DNA of 36,943 bases from Flexilinea sp. (lineage in GTDB: Bacteria; Chloroflexota; Anaerolineae; Anaerolineales; Anaerolineaceae): assembly GCA_017432685.1 (NCBI GenBank), contig JAFRIR010000082.1:1-36943 (forward strand), in the 5' to 3' direction. A model generated the notes under the pieces. The model ran no database searches. It had not been told where the DNA came from and worked only from the letters and a program-made list of their open reading frames with translations. The position numbers and the translations under genes are program-made. Shown piece after piece: positions 1 to 7,023 of this stretch (the stretch's first letter is position 1; each line of letters begins with the position of its first letter).

Positions 1-1167
1 AGCTTCCGGGATGATCTCTCCGCCAATGAGCTGAACGCAGCCGGACGCGATCGACAAGCCGATGGTACCCATCCCGCAATAAAGATCCAGCACCACATCA
101 TCTGAACGGACATCTGCAAATTCCGCTGCAATTCGATACAGTGTTTCGGCAGCAGGAGTATTGACCTGGAAGAAGGACAGGGGACCGATCTCCACCGGCA
201 CTCCGCAGATCTGATCCCGTATAAAGCGGGATCCACTCAGAATTCGGGTGAACCTGACTGATTCAATTGTCCCGGAAGAAGGACTGACTGCCATGCATAC
301 CGAACGGATGGATGGGAATTCGGCACGGATCCGTTTTGCCGCGTCGGTCAGTTTTTCACCGATATCACCTGTTGTGACAATGAACAGCAGGATCTCACCG
401 GTCAAGCCGCTTTTCCTTAAAATTATTTGTTTTATAATTCTTTTTTCAGATTTTGTATTATTTACGATTCTCTTAATATTTTCATCATCAGATTTCTTTA
501 ATGTAATTTCCCTGTCAAACTCTTCCTGAGCAGTATGGATCATCCTCAACAGGTCTTTATATGTGCCGTCTGCTTCCGGAAACTCATCGGTTTCCGATGA
601 GGATATTTCTCGCTCAATTATATTTGAGATTTTATTAATATTAATAATATTAAGAAAACTATTTGTAATCTTAAGAAATTCATTCGGGACAAGACGGCAG
701 TTTGGTACCGGAACCACCCGATGCGTTTTCTCGGAATAAAAACCCGCGAAGAGCTTTCCTTCCACATCCGTTCCGACAGCAAACTCTGCCTTGTTTCGAT
801 AGTTCTTTGTCAAAGGTGATGGGATGATCGGTTCCGGTTCAACTACAAATTTACCGATCCGGCGGAATGCATCCTTCACAAATCCTGTTTTTTCAGCCAA
901 TTCCCGTTCATATGTCATCTGCCGAAAGCAGCAGCCTCCGCAGTGTTCCAGCTCCGGACAATCGGATCCGATCCGGTCGGAAGACGGTGAAAGGACAGAC
1001 AGGATCCGGGCTTCGTACAGGCGGCTTTTTTCTGCGGTCACTTCCACAAGCAGCCGGTCCCCCGGCACCGCACCGCTGACGAACACCGTCTTCCCGTCCG
1101 GAGCCGTCCCGACGCCCTTCCCGTTATTCGCCATCCGTCGAATCTCAATTTCCATCTGTTTACCCAT
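1..1167 (-). CDS. 23S rRNA (uracil-C5)-methyltransferase, RlmD/RlmCD/TrmA family, 3' end cut off by the window
   Basis: Translating the reverse strand gives an open frame from 1167 to the window edge with no stop. It starts with a TRAM-type beta-barrel (about residues 5-60, with NNGKGVG and VPGDRLLVEV). A C-x5-C-x2-C cluster (CPELEHCGGC) plus a later Cys in PNCRLVP would bind a [4Fe-4S] cluster. The SAM-binding methyltransferase core follows (FFQVNTPAAETLY, then VLDLYCGMGTIGLSIA). The catalytic Cys and final motifs lie outside the window. I place the start at 1167 because AAGGAC at 1171-1176 is a well-placed ribosome site; the ATG at 1179 has none. The family methylates one uracil of 23S rRNA (or U54 of tRNA), and the exact target cannot be told here. 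A low-GC insert lies around 410-670. Confidence 0.9.
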   Translation of the reverse strand, partial: MGKQMEIEIRRMANNGKGVGTAPDGKTVFVSGAVPGDRLLVEVTAEKSRLYEARILSVLSPSSDRIGSDCPELEHCGGCCFRQMTYERELAEKTGFVKDAFRRIGKFVVEPEPIIPSPLTKNYRNKAEFAVGTDVEGKLFAGFYSEKTHRVVPVPNCRLVPNEFLKITNSFLNIININKISNIIEREISSSETDEFPEADGTYKDLLRMIHTAQEEFDREITLKKSDDENIKRIVNNTKSEKRIIKQIILRKSGLTGEILLFIVTTGDIGEKLTDAAKRIRAEFPSIRSVCMAVSPSSGTIESVRFTRILSGSRFIRDQICGVPVEIGPLSFFQVNTPAAETLYRIAAEFADVRSDDVVLDLYCGMGTIGLSIASGCVQLIGGEIIPEA

Positions 1168-1179
1168 GCTGTCCTTCAT

Positions 1180-1244
1180 AAAATGCCGTTTAACGATAGT
1201 TATATCAGTATTTTTGAATTTAAACTATCGTTAAACGGCATTTT
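1180..1244. repeat. Palindromic element A next to the DUF4143 ATPase gene
   Basis: Perfect 22-bp inverted arms (1180-1201 and 1223-1244, core GTTTAACGATAGTT) are separated by 21 nt. A near-identical element, in the same orientation, lies at 2528-2583 on the other side of the ATPase gene. The left arm and spacer contain an extended -10 box reading toward the methyltransferase gene (TGATATAAC, 1207-1199). The element therefore probably overlaps that promoter and could act as an operator. No T-run follows it in the direction of the genes, so I do not call it a terminator. Confidence 0.85.
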
Positions 1245-1251
1245 TCTTGTA

Positions 1252-2487
1252 TTATTCAAATCTCCGATTATCTTTGATGAATTCCATGATATTTTCATGT
1301 TTGATACCATTCCGTTTTTGAAGGAGATAGTCTGTCGTAAAAACAAACTTCGGATAATTATCCGGAATCTTTTCGAGTGACCGATATTCCCGATCCTCTG
1401 TCTCCCGGCTGGCAAGAATGGTGTAAGCGACCTGAGCATACGCATAGTTCATATTATTGTCCCGAAAAATAAAATCACACTCCAAATTTCCGATCCGCCC
1501 AACGCTGACTGCATAATTTCTGCTTTTTGCATAATTGAACAGGATATTTTCAAGAACAGGACCATAATTAATTCGGTTGTCTGTATTCTGAGCAAAATAA
1601 AGGCTCAGATCCGCAAGATAATATTTTTGTTCACCGGTCAATGATTTTCTTGATTTCATATCAAAACGAGAACATCTGACGATGATCTTTGCATTTTCCA
1701 TAATTTGAATGTACCGCGCGATCGTATTTTCGTTGATTCGTGTGTTTTCCTGTTCACGAAAATATTTCTGGATCTTCCGGATATTGATCGAAGCCCCAAA
1801 ATTGTTTATCACAAAGGTCATAATCCGTTCGAAGACAGAGAGATGACGTACTTTTGCTTTCTTGCGGATGTCCTTTTCAATGATTTCTGTTACGACATTT
1901 TCAACGTAAGCTCTTTTGGCATCAACATCATCCAATTGGACCGCATAAGGAAACCCGCCATTCAGGATATATTCATTGAATTCGATCATCTGATTGGAAT
2001 TGACCGGTTTTTGATATAACTGTTTCATCCCAAGGTATTCCCCGAAATCCAAAGTGTGAATTTCAAATTCAAGGTACCGGCCGGTCAGTTTTGTTATCAA
2101 ATCCCCGCTGAGTAAATACGAATTTGAACCTGTGATAAAAATTGAATAGTTTCCCTCTTCACGGAATGCATTGATAACTTCCTCAAACCCGTCTACATTC
2201 TGTATTTCATCAATAAACAGGTATGTTTTTTCATCCGTACAGGTAAGTTCATCGATTTTATTTTCGAGAGCATCCGGGGTTTTTATGGATTTAAAACCCT
2301 TTTTATCCAGATTGATATCAATCAGCTGTTCCTTTCTGACTCCCTCAGCCAGAAGTTCATCTTTGATCATAGCAAGGATCGTGCTTTTCCCGCAGCGCCG
2401 AATACCGGTCAAAACCTTGATCAGTTCGCAGTCATGGTAAAAGGGACGAATCTTTTTCAAATATGTTTCACGTATGTACAATTTCAT
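1252..2487 (-). CDS. AAA+ ATPase with C-terminal DUF4143 domain
   Basis: 411 residues. The N-terminal AAA_14 ATPase has a Walker A motif (GIRRCGKST, about residues 28-36), Walker B (LFIDEIQ, about 90-96) and a sensor-like ITGSNSYLL. The C-terminal DUF4143 part ends with ECDFIF, which resembles the acidic motif of the PD-(D/E)xK-like fold seen in this family. GGAG lies 5 nt before the ATG, and an extended -10 (TGCTATAAT, 2519-2511) lies upstream. The family is very common in anaerobes, but its cellular role is unknown. The gene has lower GC than its neighbours and sits between two copies of one palindrome, which suggests a cassette or a self-regulated acquired gene. Confidence 0.9.
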   Translation of the reverse strand: MKLYIRETYLKKIRPFYHDCELIKVLTGIRRCGKSTILAMIKDELLAEGVRKEQLIDINLDKKGFKSIKTPDALENKIDELTCTDEKTYLFIDEIQNVDGFEEVINAFREEGNYSIFITGSNSYLLSGDLITKLTGRYLEFEIHTLDFGEYLGMKQLYQKPVNSNQMIEFNEYILNGGFPYAVQLDDVDAKRAYVENVVTEIIEKDIRKKAKVRHLSVFERIMTFVINNFGASINIRKIQKYFREQENTRINENTIARYIQIMENAKIIVRCSRFDMKSRKSLTGEQKYYLADLSLYFAQNTDNRINYGPVLENILFNYAKSRNYAVSVGRIGNLECDFIFRDNNMNYAYAQVAYTILASRETEDREYRSLEKIPDNYPKFVFTTDYLLQKRNGIKHENIMEFIKDNRRFE

Positions 2488-2510
2488 TGCTGCTCCATTT
2501 TCAACAATGA

Positions 2511-2519
2511 ATTATAGCA
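2511..2519 (-). promoter_or_regulatory. Extended -10 promoter of the DUF4143 ATPase gene
   Basis: The reverse strand reads TGCTATAAT, a full extended -10. It lies 24 nt before the start codon. The corresponding -35 position falls inside the left arm of the palindrome at 2528-2583, so a protein bound to the palindrome would block this promoter. Confidence 0.65.
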
Positions 2520-2527
2520 TATTAAAA

Positions 2528-2583
2528 GGCCATTTAACGATAGTTTTATTCACTATTTTGATTTAAAACTATCGTTAAACGGC
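2528..2583. repeat. Palindromic element B, second copy flanking the DUF4143 ATPase gene
   Basis: The core arms 2533-2548 and 2564-2579 (TTTAACGATAGTTTTA and its complement) match perfectly over 16 bp with a 15-nt spacer, and weaker pairing continues outward. Aligned with element A at 1180-1244 it is alike in both arms and spacer and has the same orientation. It overlaps the -35 region of the ATPase promoter. Confidence 0.85.
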
Positions 2584-2725
2584 AATTTTATAAAGTATTA
2601 AGACTAACGGAAATGAATGTCTCTTACCGATTGTTCACCTTTTCTTGATAGAGATTGTGCCGGGTCATGCGCTGCGATCAATGGACTTGCTGAAGTCTTA
2701 TGTAATACAAGGATTGCAGCTGCAG

Positions 2726-2783
2726 AAAAATTTATCTCGCCATTTATCTCGCCATTTTGTGGCGGAATAAATGGCGGAATAAA
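2726..2783 (-). terminator. Long hairpin with T-run downstream of the AlbA_2/HTH gene
   Basis: Two copies of TTTATCTCGCCA (2731-2742, 2743-2754) face two copies of TGGCGGAATAAA (2760-2771, 2772-2783) across a 5-nt loop. They form 24-nt arms with two internal mismatches. Read on the minus strand the stem is followed by five T (2730-2726), so it can end the transcript about 60 nt past the stop at 2843. The 12-mers are the same motif that repeats before and inside the gene. Confidence 0.6.
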
Positions 2784-2842
2784 ATTTGGAATTAACTCTC
2801 AATGAGTTTATAAATTTCGGCATCTCACTTTCGAAAAGTTAT

Positions 2843-4201
2843 TTATATCGTTTTCCAATAACCAGTTTTATTTGAACCGACTCTTTCAATAAGGTTTTTG
2901 CCTTTCAGATACGCCAATAATCTGGAAATTGTCCGCGATGATTTCCCGATTTTTACAGCCAGTTCTTCATTTGTTGCGGAAGGGAACTCTTTAACCAATT
3001 CAAATAACTGCATTTCAATTTCATTTATTCCGCCATTTATCTCGCCATCCTGTGTCGTAATATTTCTGTCAACCCTCGAGAATTCCAGTGTAAATGCAGT
3101 ATCTTCATTTACATAATTGATATTAATGTTTTCAGCTTCGCACAAAGCATATATTTTTTTAATTCCGGTACCAAAGGACTCCACATTCTTACATAAATAC
3201 AATGTTTTGGCAATTACTTCATTTCTGAGATAGGAGCGAATATCTCTGTTCACAAAATCTATTGGTTCAAAATCATTTGCGAAAGATCCGGGGTTCGTGA
3301 TAGAAATACGATTGGAATAGATATCGATCTCGTGCTGAACCGGTATGTCGTATCTCGCATGAGCAAAACTATTAATAATGGCCTCACGAATCGCCTCAAC
3401 CGGTACTTCCGGGATTTCTTTTCTGTGTATTCCATCCTTGTCCATTTCGACACGCCAGCGAATATTCTTTATTACAAAGGAAACTGCTGCGTCGATAAGC
3501 TGAAAAATATTGCCTTCCTCTTTGTCAATGTCGAGGAATGTTGTTTTGTGCTCCGTTGCAAATACAGCCATTTTCAGTGTAACCGGTTTCTTTCCGGAAA
3601 ATAAAACAACTCCCGCATTTGTCAGTTTTTTCCCGTTTAACACGCCAAGCTGTTCGAGAACCGTTTTTGTCTCGTATACGATATCGGGCATTCTGCCGCA
3701 TGAGATAGCAGCATTATAAAAATTCTTTAAGGTTTTTTCATCGATATCATTGATTGTTTGGTCTGATGACTTATTTTCCCAGTTCTCTCTATATTCCTGC
3801 CCGATCATAATTTTCCGAAGCTCGGATGGCGTCAGTTCCCTGTCCTCATCTGCTATTCGGATGTAATATTTTCCGAAAGCAGAATACGGTAAGTCCTCTC
3901 CACTGAATTCCACGCAAATTACCTCGGCTCCATCGATCATGACCGTTTTTACAACAGGGATGATTTGCGGCTTGATTGCTTCAAATATCTTTCTGGATAC
4001 ATCCCGCAGTGTCGAATCATTGATCAGAAAATGAACAGGACTGCCATCATTTCTCAATCCAAAATAAATCTTTCCTTTCCGATGTTTATTCAGCATAGAA
4101 GAAATGGAGACCATGGCATCGTTCAATTCCCCCGTTGTTCTTTTGAATTCGTTCAGCTCATCCTCGCGCATCGAAAGATTCTCCCAAAAGATATTTTTCA
4201 T
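2843..4201 (-). CDS. ATP-binding protein with AlbA_2 (Schlafen-like) domain, HATPase_c_4 and C-terminal winged HTH
   Basis: 452 residues. The AlbA_2 domain spans about residues 10-130 (NEFKRTTGEL, LNKHRKGKIYFGLRNDG). A HATPase_c_4-type region follows at about 250-370 (IREAIINSFAHARYD, IDIYSNRISITNPGSF, ESFGTGIKKIY). After a GEINGGIN linker comes a winged HTH (about 390-450: NEELAVKIGKSSRTISRLLAYL). Such COG2865-type proteins are usually annotated as predicted transcriptional regulators; the real function is not known. The start at 4201 keeps the usual N-terminal residues but has no ribosome site, and a TATAAT (4209-4204) almost touches it. An ATG at 4171 with GGGAG at 4185-4181 is a serious alternative. 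The gene has low GC and looks acquired. Confidence 0.88.
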   Translation of the reverse strand: MKNIFWENLSMREDELNEFKRTTGELNDAMVSISSMLNKHRKGKIYFGLRNDGSPVHFLINDSTLRDVSRKIFEAIKPQIIPVVKTVMIDGAEVICVEFSGEDLPYSAFGKYYIRIADEDRELTPSELRKIMIGQEYRENWENKSSDQTINDIDEKTLKNFYNAAISCGRMPDIVYETKTVLEQLGVLNGKKLTNAGVVLFSGKKPVTLKMAVFATEHKTTFLDIDKEEGNIFQLIDAAVSFVIKNIRWRVEMDKDGIHRKEIPEVPVEAIREAIINSFAHARYDIPVQHEIDIYSNRISITNPGSFANDFEPIDFVNRDIRSYLRNEVIAKTLYLCKNVESFGTGIKKIYALCEAENININYVNEDTAFTLEFSRVDRNITTQDGEINGGINEIEMQLFELVKEFPSATNEELAVKIGKSSRTISRLLAYLKGKNLIERVGSNKTGYWKTI

Positions 4202-4203
4202 TC

Positions 4204-4261
4204 ATTATAACATGATGGCGTAATAAATTTATTAAGATGTCGTAATAAATGGCGGGATAAA
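4204..4261 (-). promoter_or_regulatory. Promoter with three direct 12-mer repeats upstream of the AlbA_2/HTH gene
   Basis: A perfect -10 box TATAAT lies at 4209-4204 on the minus strand. Behind it are three direct repeats of one 12-mer: TGGCGTAATAAA (4216-4227), TGTCGTAATAAA (4238-4249) and TGGCGGGATAAA (4250-4261). Their position over the -35 region suggests operator sites, perhaps for the HTH of the protein itself. Confidence 0.55.
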
Positions 4262-4307
4262 TTTTCAGAATTTATTCCCGGCAATTTTTCAATATGTGCA
4301 AAATCTA

Positions 4308-4316
4308 TGTTATGAT
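4308..4316 (+). promoter_or_regulatory. Extended -10 promoter of the structured RNA
   Basis: TGTTATGAT is an extended -10 box. A start of transcription 7 nt downstream would fall at about 4323, exactly the first base of the closing stem of the RNA structure described next. The -35 region is poor. Confidence 0.5.
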
Positions 4317-4322
4317 TGAAAG

Positions 4323-4499
4323 TGCCACACAATTGTATATTTGGCTTTTTGCCATGTCGTTTATTAAGGCGCGTTTTTATCTTTTTGGTAAAAACGCAGG
4401 CTCGTCTTTTCGTGCTTTAATAGACGACAGAGAATTGTGTGGCAGCAATGGAGCAAGCGTTTTTCGTGCGCAGGCTCCGTGCTTGCGCACTTTTGTTTT
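4323..4499 (+). ncRNA. Multi-branched structured RNA or attenuator ending in an intrinsic terminator
   Basis: A perfect 12-bp stem (TGCCACACAATT 4323-4334 with 4433-4444) closes a junction holding three hairpins. These are TGGC/GCCA at 4342-4354, GCGTTTTTA/TAAAAACGC at 4371-4397, and TCGTCT/AGACGA at 4402-4427. After the junction comes a 10-bp hairpin (4466-4475 with 4481-4490, one G-U pair) followed by TTTTGTTTT, a clear intrinsic terminator. The AAGGAGG of the lipoprotein gene follows at once. The layout is that of a riboswitch or attenuator, or of a small RNA placed before a gene. I recognise no known family. Confidence 0.65.
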
Positions 4500-4515
4500 A
4501 AGGAGGGTTTGACTG

Positions 4516-5358
4516 ATGGCATTACAATTTTCAAAGGAACAGAAAGAGTGGAAAGATGACATGAGAATTGCAAAAACAATGATCAGAAACAAAAAAAATT
4601 TTTTTCTATTCTTTATTATTTTACTTTTTACACTTAGTGGATGTCAAAATATGCCTAAATCTAGAACAGCCTTTGAAACATCAAAAGATGCTTACCATAG
4701 TATTAATGCTGCAAATGAAATGGTCCAATTATTTGCGGAAGATGTATACGATGCATGGCTGATGGGAATTTATGATGATGATGAAATAAAAAAAGATGGG
4801 CTTTCTCATATGAAATGGAAATTAAATATTGGATTATTTTTGGAAGAAGGTGCAGCTTTATATTTCTACGAAGATGATTGGAATAACCTTTCTGACGAAG
4901 ACAAAAAATCAAAATTAGCAGGTGCTGATTCAACAGTAGATGAAACTGAAGCCTTATTTAATTATCTAGTTGGAAACTATAATGGTTCAGATGAAAAAAG
5001 TGCTCTTTTGAAAAAAGCGGAAGATCGTTTTAACTCCAGAGTAAAATATTCTGATGATTCTATTTTCTCCTATTGTGTAAATGTGGTTTGTAGTGCTTAT
5101 AAGGCTATGGGAAAAAGTGATGAAATTCAGAATTTGCTCTCAGATGCAAAAATTCATATGAAAAGGATTAGTGAAAAATATTCCGACTATGAACACTATC
5201 CAATGCTTAAACAATATTACAACACTGTTTCTTCACTTTTTGATTTCAGCCAAAATCCTTCAGGTTCTTTTGAACAAATGAAAACCACCATCGAAGAATA
5301 TCGAAGGAAGATTCGTGATTGTAAAAACGATTTAGATTATTTGTTTTTGGACGATTAA
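4516..5358 (+). CDS. Predicted lipoprotein, AT-rich, function unknown
   Basis: 280 residues. A hydrophobic stretch ending in LFTLSGC (about residues 29-45) is a lipoprotein signal with the modified Cys at about residue 45. The rest is acidic, helical and without a domain I recognise. AAGGAGG before the ATG at 4516 makes this the best start. It leaves an unusually long charged leader (MALQFSKEQKEWKDDMRIAK) before the signal. Starts at 4561 or 4579 would give a normal signal peptide but have poor ribosome sites. GC is far lower than in nearby genes and the codons are AT-ending, so recent transfer is likely. Expression probably depends on reading through the terminator at 4466-4499. Confidence 0.75.
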   Translation: MALQFSKEQKEWKDDMRIAKTMIRNKKNFFLFFIILLFTLSGCQNMPKSRTAFETSKDAYHSINAANEMVQLFAEDVYDAWLMGIYDDDEIKKDGLSHMKWKLNIGLFLEEGAALYFYEDDWNNLSDEDKKSKLAGADSTVDETEALFNYLVGNYNGSDEKSALLKKAEDRFNSRVKYSDDSIFSYCVNVVCSAYKAMGKSDEIQNLLSDAKIHMKRISEKYSDYEHYPMLKQYYNTVSSLFDFSQNPSGSFEQMKTTIEEYRRKIRDCKNDLDYLFLDD

Positions 5359-5546
5359 ACAAGTTAATCGGTACATCAGAAAAGGGAGAAATCGAAATGT
5401 GGTGAGAAAGTAGATCAATTAGTCAAACAAACCAGATTGAATGATCTGCTTATTCATACTTAGAGAGGACTTGTGACTTAAAAAATGCAGCAATTGCAGC
5501 TGTGCTCACAACAAAAAAGTTTAAAAAAGGATGCAGATGAGCGGTT

Positions 5547-5579
5547 ATGCGCCGTTCGTGGATTGCACGAACGGCGCAT
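5547..5579. terminator. Perfect 14-bp hairpin downstream of queF
   Basis: Arms ATGCGCCGTTCGTG (5547-5560) and its complement (5566-5579) enclose a 5-nt loop, 7 nt past the queF stop. There is no T-run on either side, so it may stop transcription weakly or protect the 3' end of the mRNA. The rest of 5359-5546 holds no gene I can support. Confidence 0.55.
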
Positions 5580-5585
5580 CTGTAC

Positions 5586-6068
5586 TTACCGGTTATCCAC
5601 CTTCTCCGGATTAAGGTCATGCTGAGAAAGCCGCTGCCAGGCGACTTCTTCCCAGCGGGTGCCGGGTTTGCCATAGTTGCAGTAGGGATCGATCGAGATG
5701 CCGCCGCGGGGCGTGAATTTTCCCCAGACTTCGATATATTTCGGATCCATCAGTTTGATGAGATCCTTCATGATGATGTTGACGCAATCCTCGTGGAAAT
5801 CCCCGTGGTTACGAAAAGAATACAGGTAAAGCTTCAGCGACTTGCTCTCCACCATCAATTTATCCGGCACATAGGAGATATAGATCGTGGCGAAATCCGG
5901 CTGACCGGTGATCGGGCAGAGGCTGGTGAACTCCGGGCAGTTGAACTTGACAAAATAATCGTTGTCCGGATGTTTGTTGGTGAAGCGCTCCAGCATTTCC
6001 GGCGCATAATCGGTCGGGTATTTCGTTCCCTGACTGCCGAGATGGGTCAAATCTTCTTTTTCGCGCAT
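5586..6068 (-). CDS. queF: NADPH-dependent 7-cyano-7-deazaguanine reductase (preQ0 reductase)
   Basis: 160 residues, the short unimodular form. It reduces the nitrile of preQ0 to preQ1, the base that is then put into tRNA on the way to queuosine. [13 protein letters not shown] holds the thioimide-forming Cys51 and the proton-donor Asp58. [20 protein letters not shown] is the QueF signature for NADPH and substrate binding. GGGAGG lies just before the ATG. It follows the transporter gene by 10 nt, so the two are one operon. Both would then answer to the leader at 6763-6955. Confidence 0.96.
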   Translation of the reverse strand: MREKEDLTHLGSQGTKYPTDYAPEMLERFTNKHPDNDYFVKFNCPEFTSLCPITGQPDFATIYISYVPDKLMVESKSLKLYLYSFRNHGDFHEDCVNIIMKDLIKLMDPKYIEVWGKFTPRGGISIDPYCNYGKPGTRWEEVAWQRLSQHDLNPEKVDNR

Positions 6069-6078
6069 AAAAGCCTCC

Positions 6079-6762
6079 CTATTCCGCTAAGATCTTATAT
6101 TTTTCATCATAATCGAAATGATCCACACCTTCCTGACCCTTGATCCAATTCACCGCCGCATAAGTCAGCGGAGTGAAGAGCGCTTCATAACAGACCTTGA
6201 ACAGATATTGATACAGGATCATATGTAAGACAGTGGAGTTGTCCATCGTTCCCCAGAAAGAGATCATCACAAAGATGATTGAATCCAGACCTTCCCCGAC
6301 CAGGGTGGAAAGGATCGTGCGGACCCACAGCTTTTTCCCCTGGGTGGCAACCTTCAGTTTGGAAAGCACAACGGAATTCGAGAACTCACCGAACAGATAG
6401 CCGACAAAGGAAGCGATCGCTACACGCGGGGTCGTACCAAGCACGGTCTTATACGCTTCCTGCCCCTCCCAGAATCCGGGATGCGGTAGTGCAATGGTGA
6501 TCAGGTAAACGGCAACCGCGAAGAAACTGCACGCGAAGCCCAGCCAGATGATGATCCGGGCTTTTTTGAAGCCATAGACTTCGGTAAAAATATCCCCGAA
6601 AATATAGGTGATAGGGAACAGAATCACTGCTGCCGGCAGCGTGATGGAGGAGCTGACCGCCCACATCTTTCCGGCGATCAGGTTGGAAAGCAGCAGACAG
6701 GTGACATAGATCACCGCGATGATCATAAACAGACGGGAGACGGTTTTTGTCTCGTTATTCAT
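6079..6762 (-). CDS. Queuosine precursor transporter, VUT/YhhQ family
   Basis: 227 residues from the start at 6762, which has AAGAGG in front; an upstream in-frame ATG at 6855 lies inside the RNA leader and is unlikely. Six or so membrane segments are visible, together with family motifs [29 protein letters not shown] and GEGLDSIIF. The family (COG1738, YhhQ in E. coli) imports preQ0, preQ1 or queuine-type bases. The pairing with queF argues for preQ0/preQ1 salvage: the cell takes up a precursor and QueF reduces it if needed. Confidence 0.93.
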   Translation of the reverse strand: MNNETKTVSRLFMIIAVIYVTCLLLSNLIAGKMWAVSSSITLPAAVILFPITYIFGDIFTEVYGFKKARIIIWLGFACSFFAVAVYLITIALPHPGFWEGQEAYKTVLGTTPRVAIASFVGYLFGEFSNSVVLSKLKVATQGKKLWVRTILSTLVGEGLDSIIFVMISFWGTMDNSTVLHMILYQYLFKVCYEALFTPLTYAAVNWIKGQEGVDHFDYDEKYKILAE

Positions 6763-6953
6763 TACAAACCTCTTAACCTTAAAATTATTTGGTTTGTACC
6801 TTAAAGAAAAAGGCTCTGCTTTTTGACAGAGCCGGGAGAAAAATGACGATCTCAAAAAATCAGATCGCCGGTTTCAGTCCCGGTTTTATTTAACGACAGG
6901 AAGGTACAAATGAACTGTCGGGCCCCATCCGGGAGCCGGGCTTATTTATAGCA
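6763..6953 (-). promoter_or_regulatory. Structured 5' leader of the transporter-queF operon, candidate preQ1 switch
   Basis: On the minus strand an extended -10 (TGCTATAAA, 6953-6945) starts a leader of about 175 nt. In order it holds a 5-bp stem CCCGG/CCGGG (6940-6936 with 6883-6879) around a 6-bp hairpin CGACAG/CTGTCG (6920-6915 with 6899-6894), a 6-bp hairpin at 6867-6847, and a terminator at 6833-6807. The loop of the first hairpin (6910-6901) is perfectly complementary over 10 nt to 6802-6793, just before the ribosome site. The gene context makes preQ1 the likely ligand. I could not fit it firmly to preQ1-I, -II or -III. Confidence 0.6.
6807..6833 (-). terminator. Intrinsic terminator within the queuosine operon leader
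   Basis: GGCTCTG and CAGAGCC (6833-6827 and 6818-6812) form a 7-bp stem with an 8-nt loop, followed on the minus strand by TTTTT (6811-6807). It lies between the promoter and the transporter start, as expected of an attenuator. Confidence 0.8.
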
Positions 6954-7023
6954 TGAATTTCCTCTCAGCATTGTTTTTCCCGTAAAGATATGACACCCGC
7001 CAATAATGGTATACTTCTTTGAT

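Noticed and set aside
1180..1244. Palindrome A as a transcription terminator of the ATPase gene
   Set aside because: No T-run in the minus direction, a 21-nt loop, and a second copy sits in front of the same gene.
2617..2805. Small plus frame and an opposite minus frame (NGEINGEIN...) after the AlbA_2/HTH gene
   Set aside because: The GEIN-like residues come from the hairpin repeats. No ribosome site; could be a remnant of a second gene but I cannot support it.
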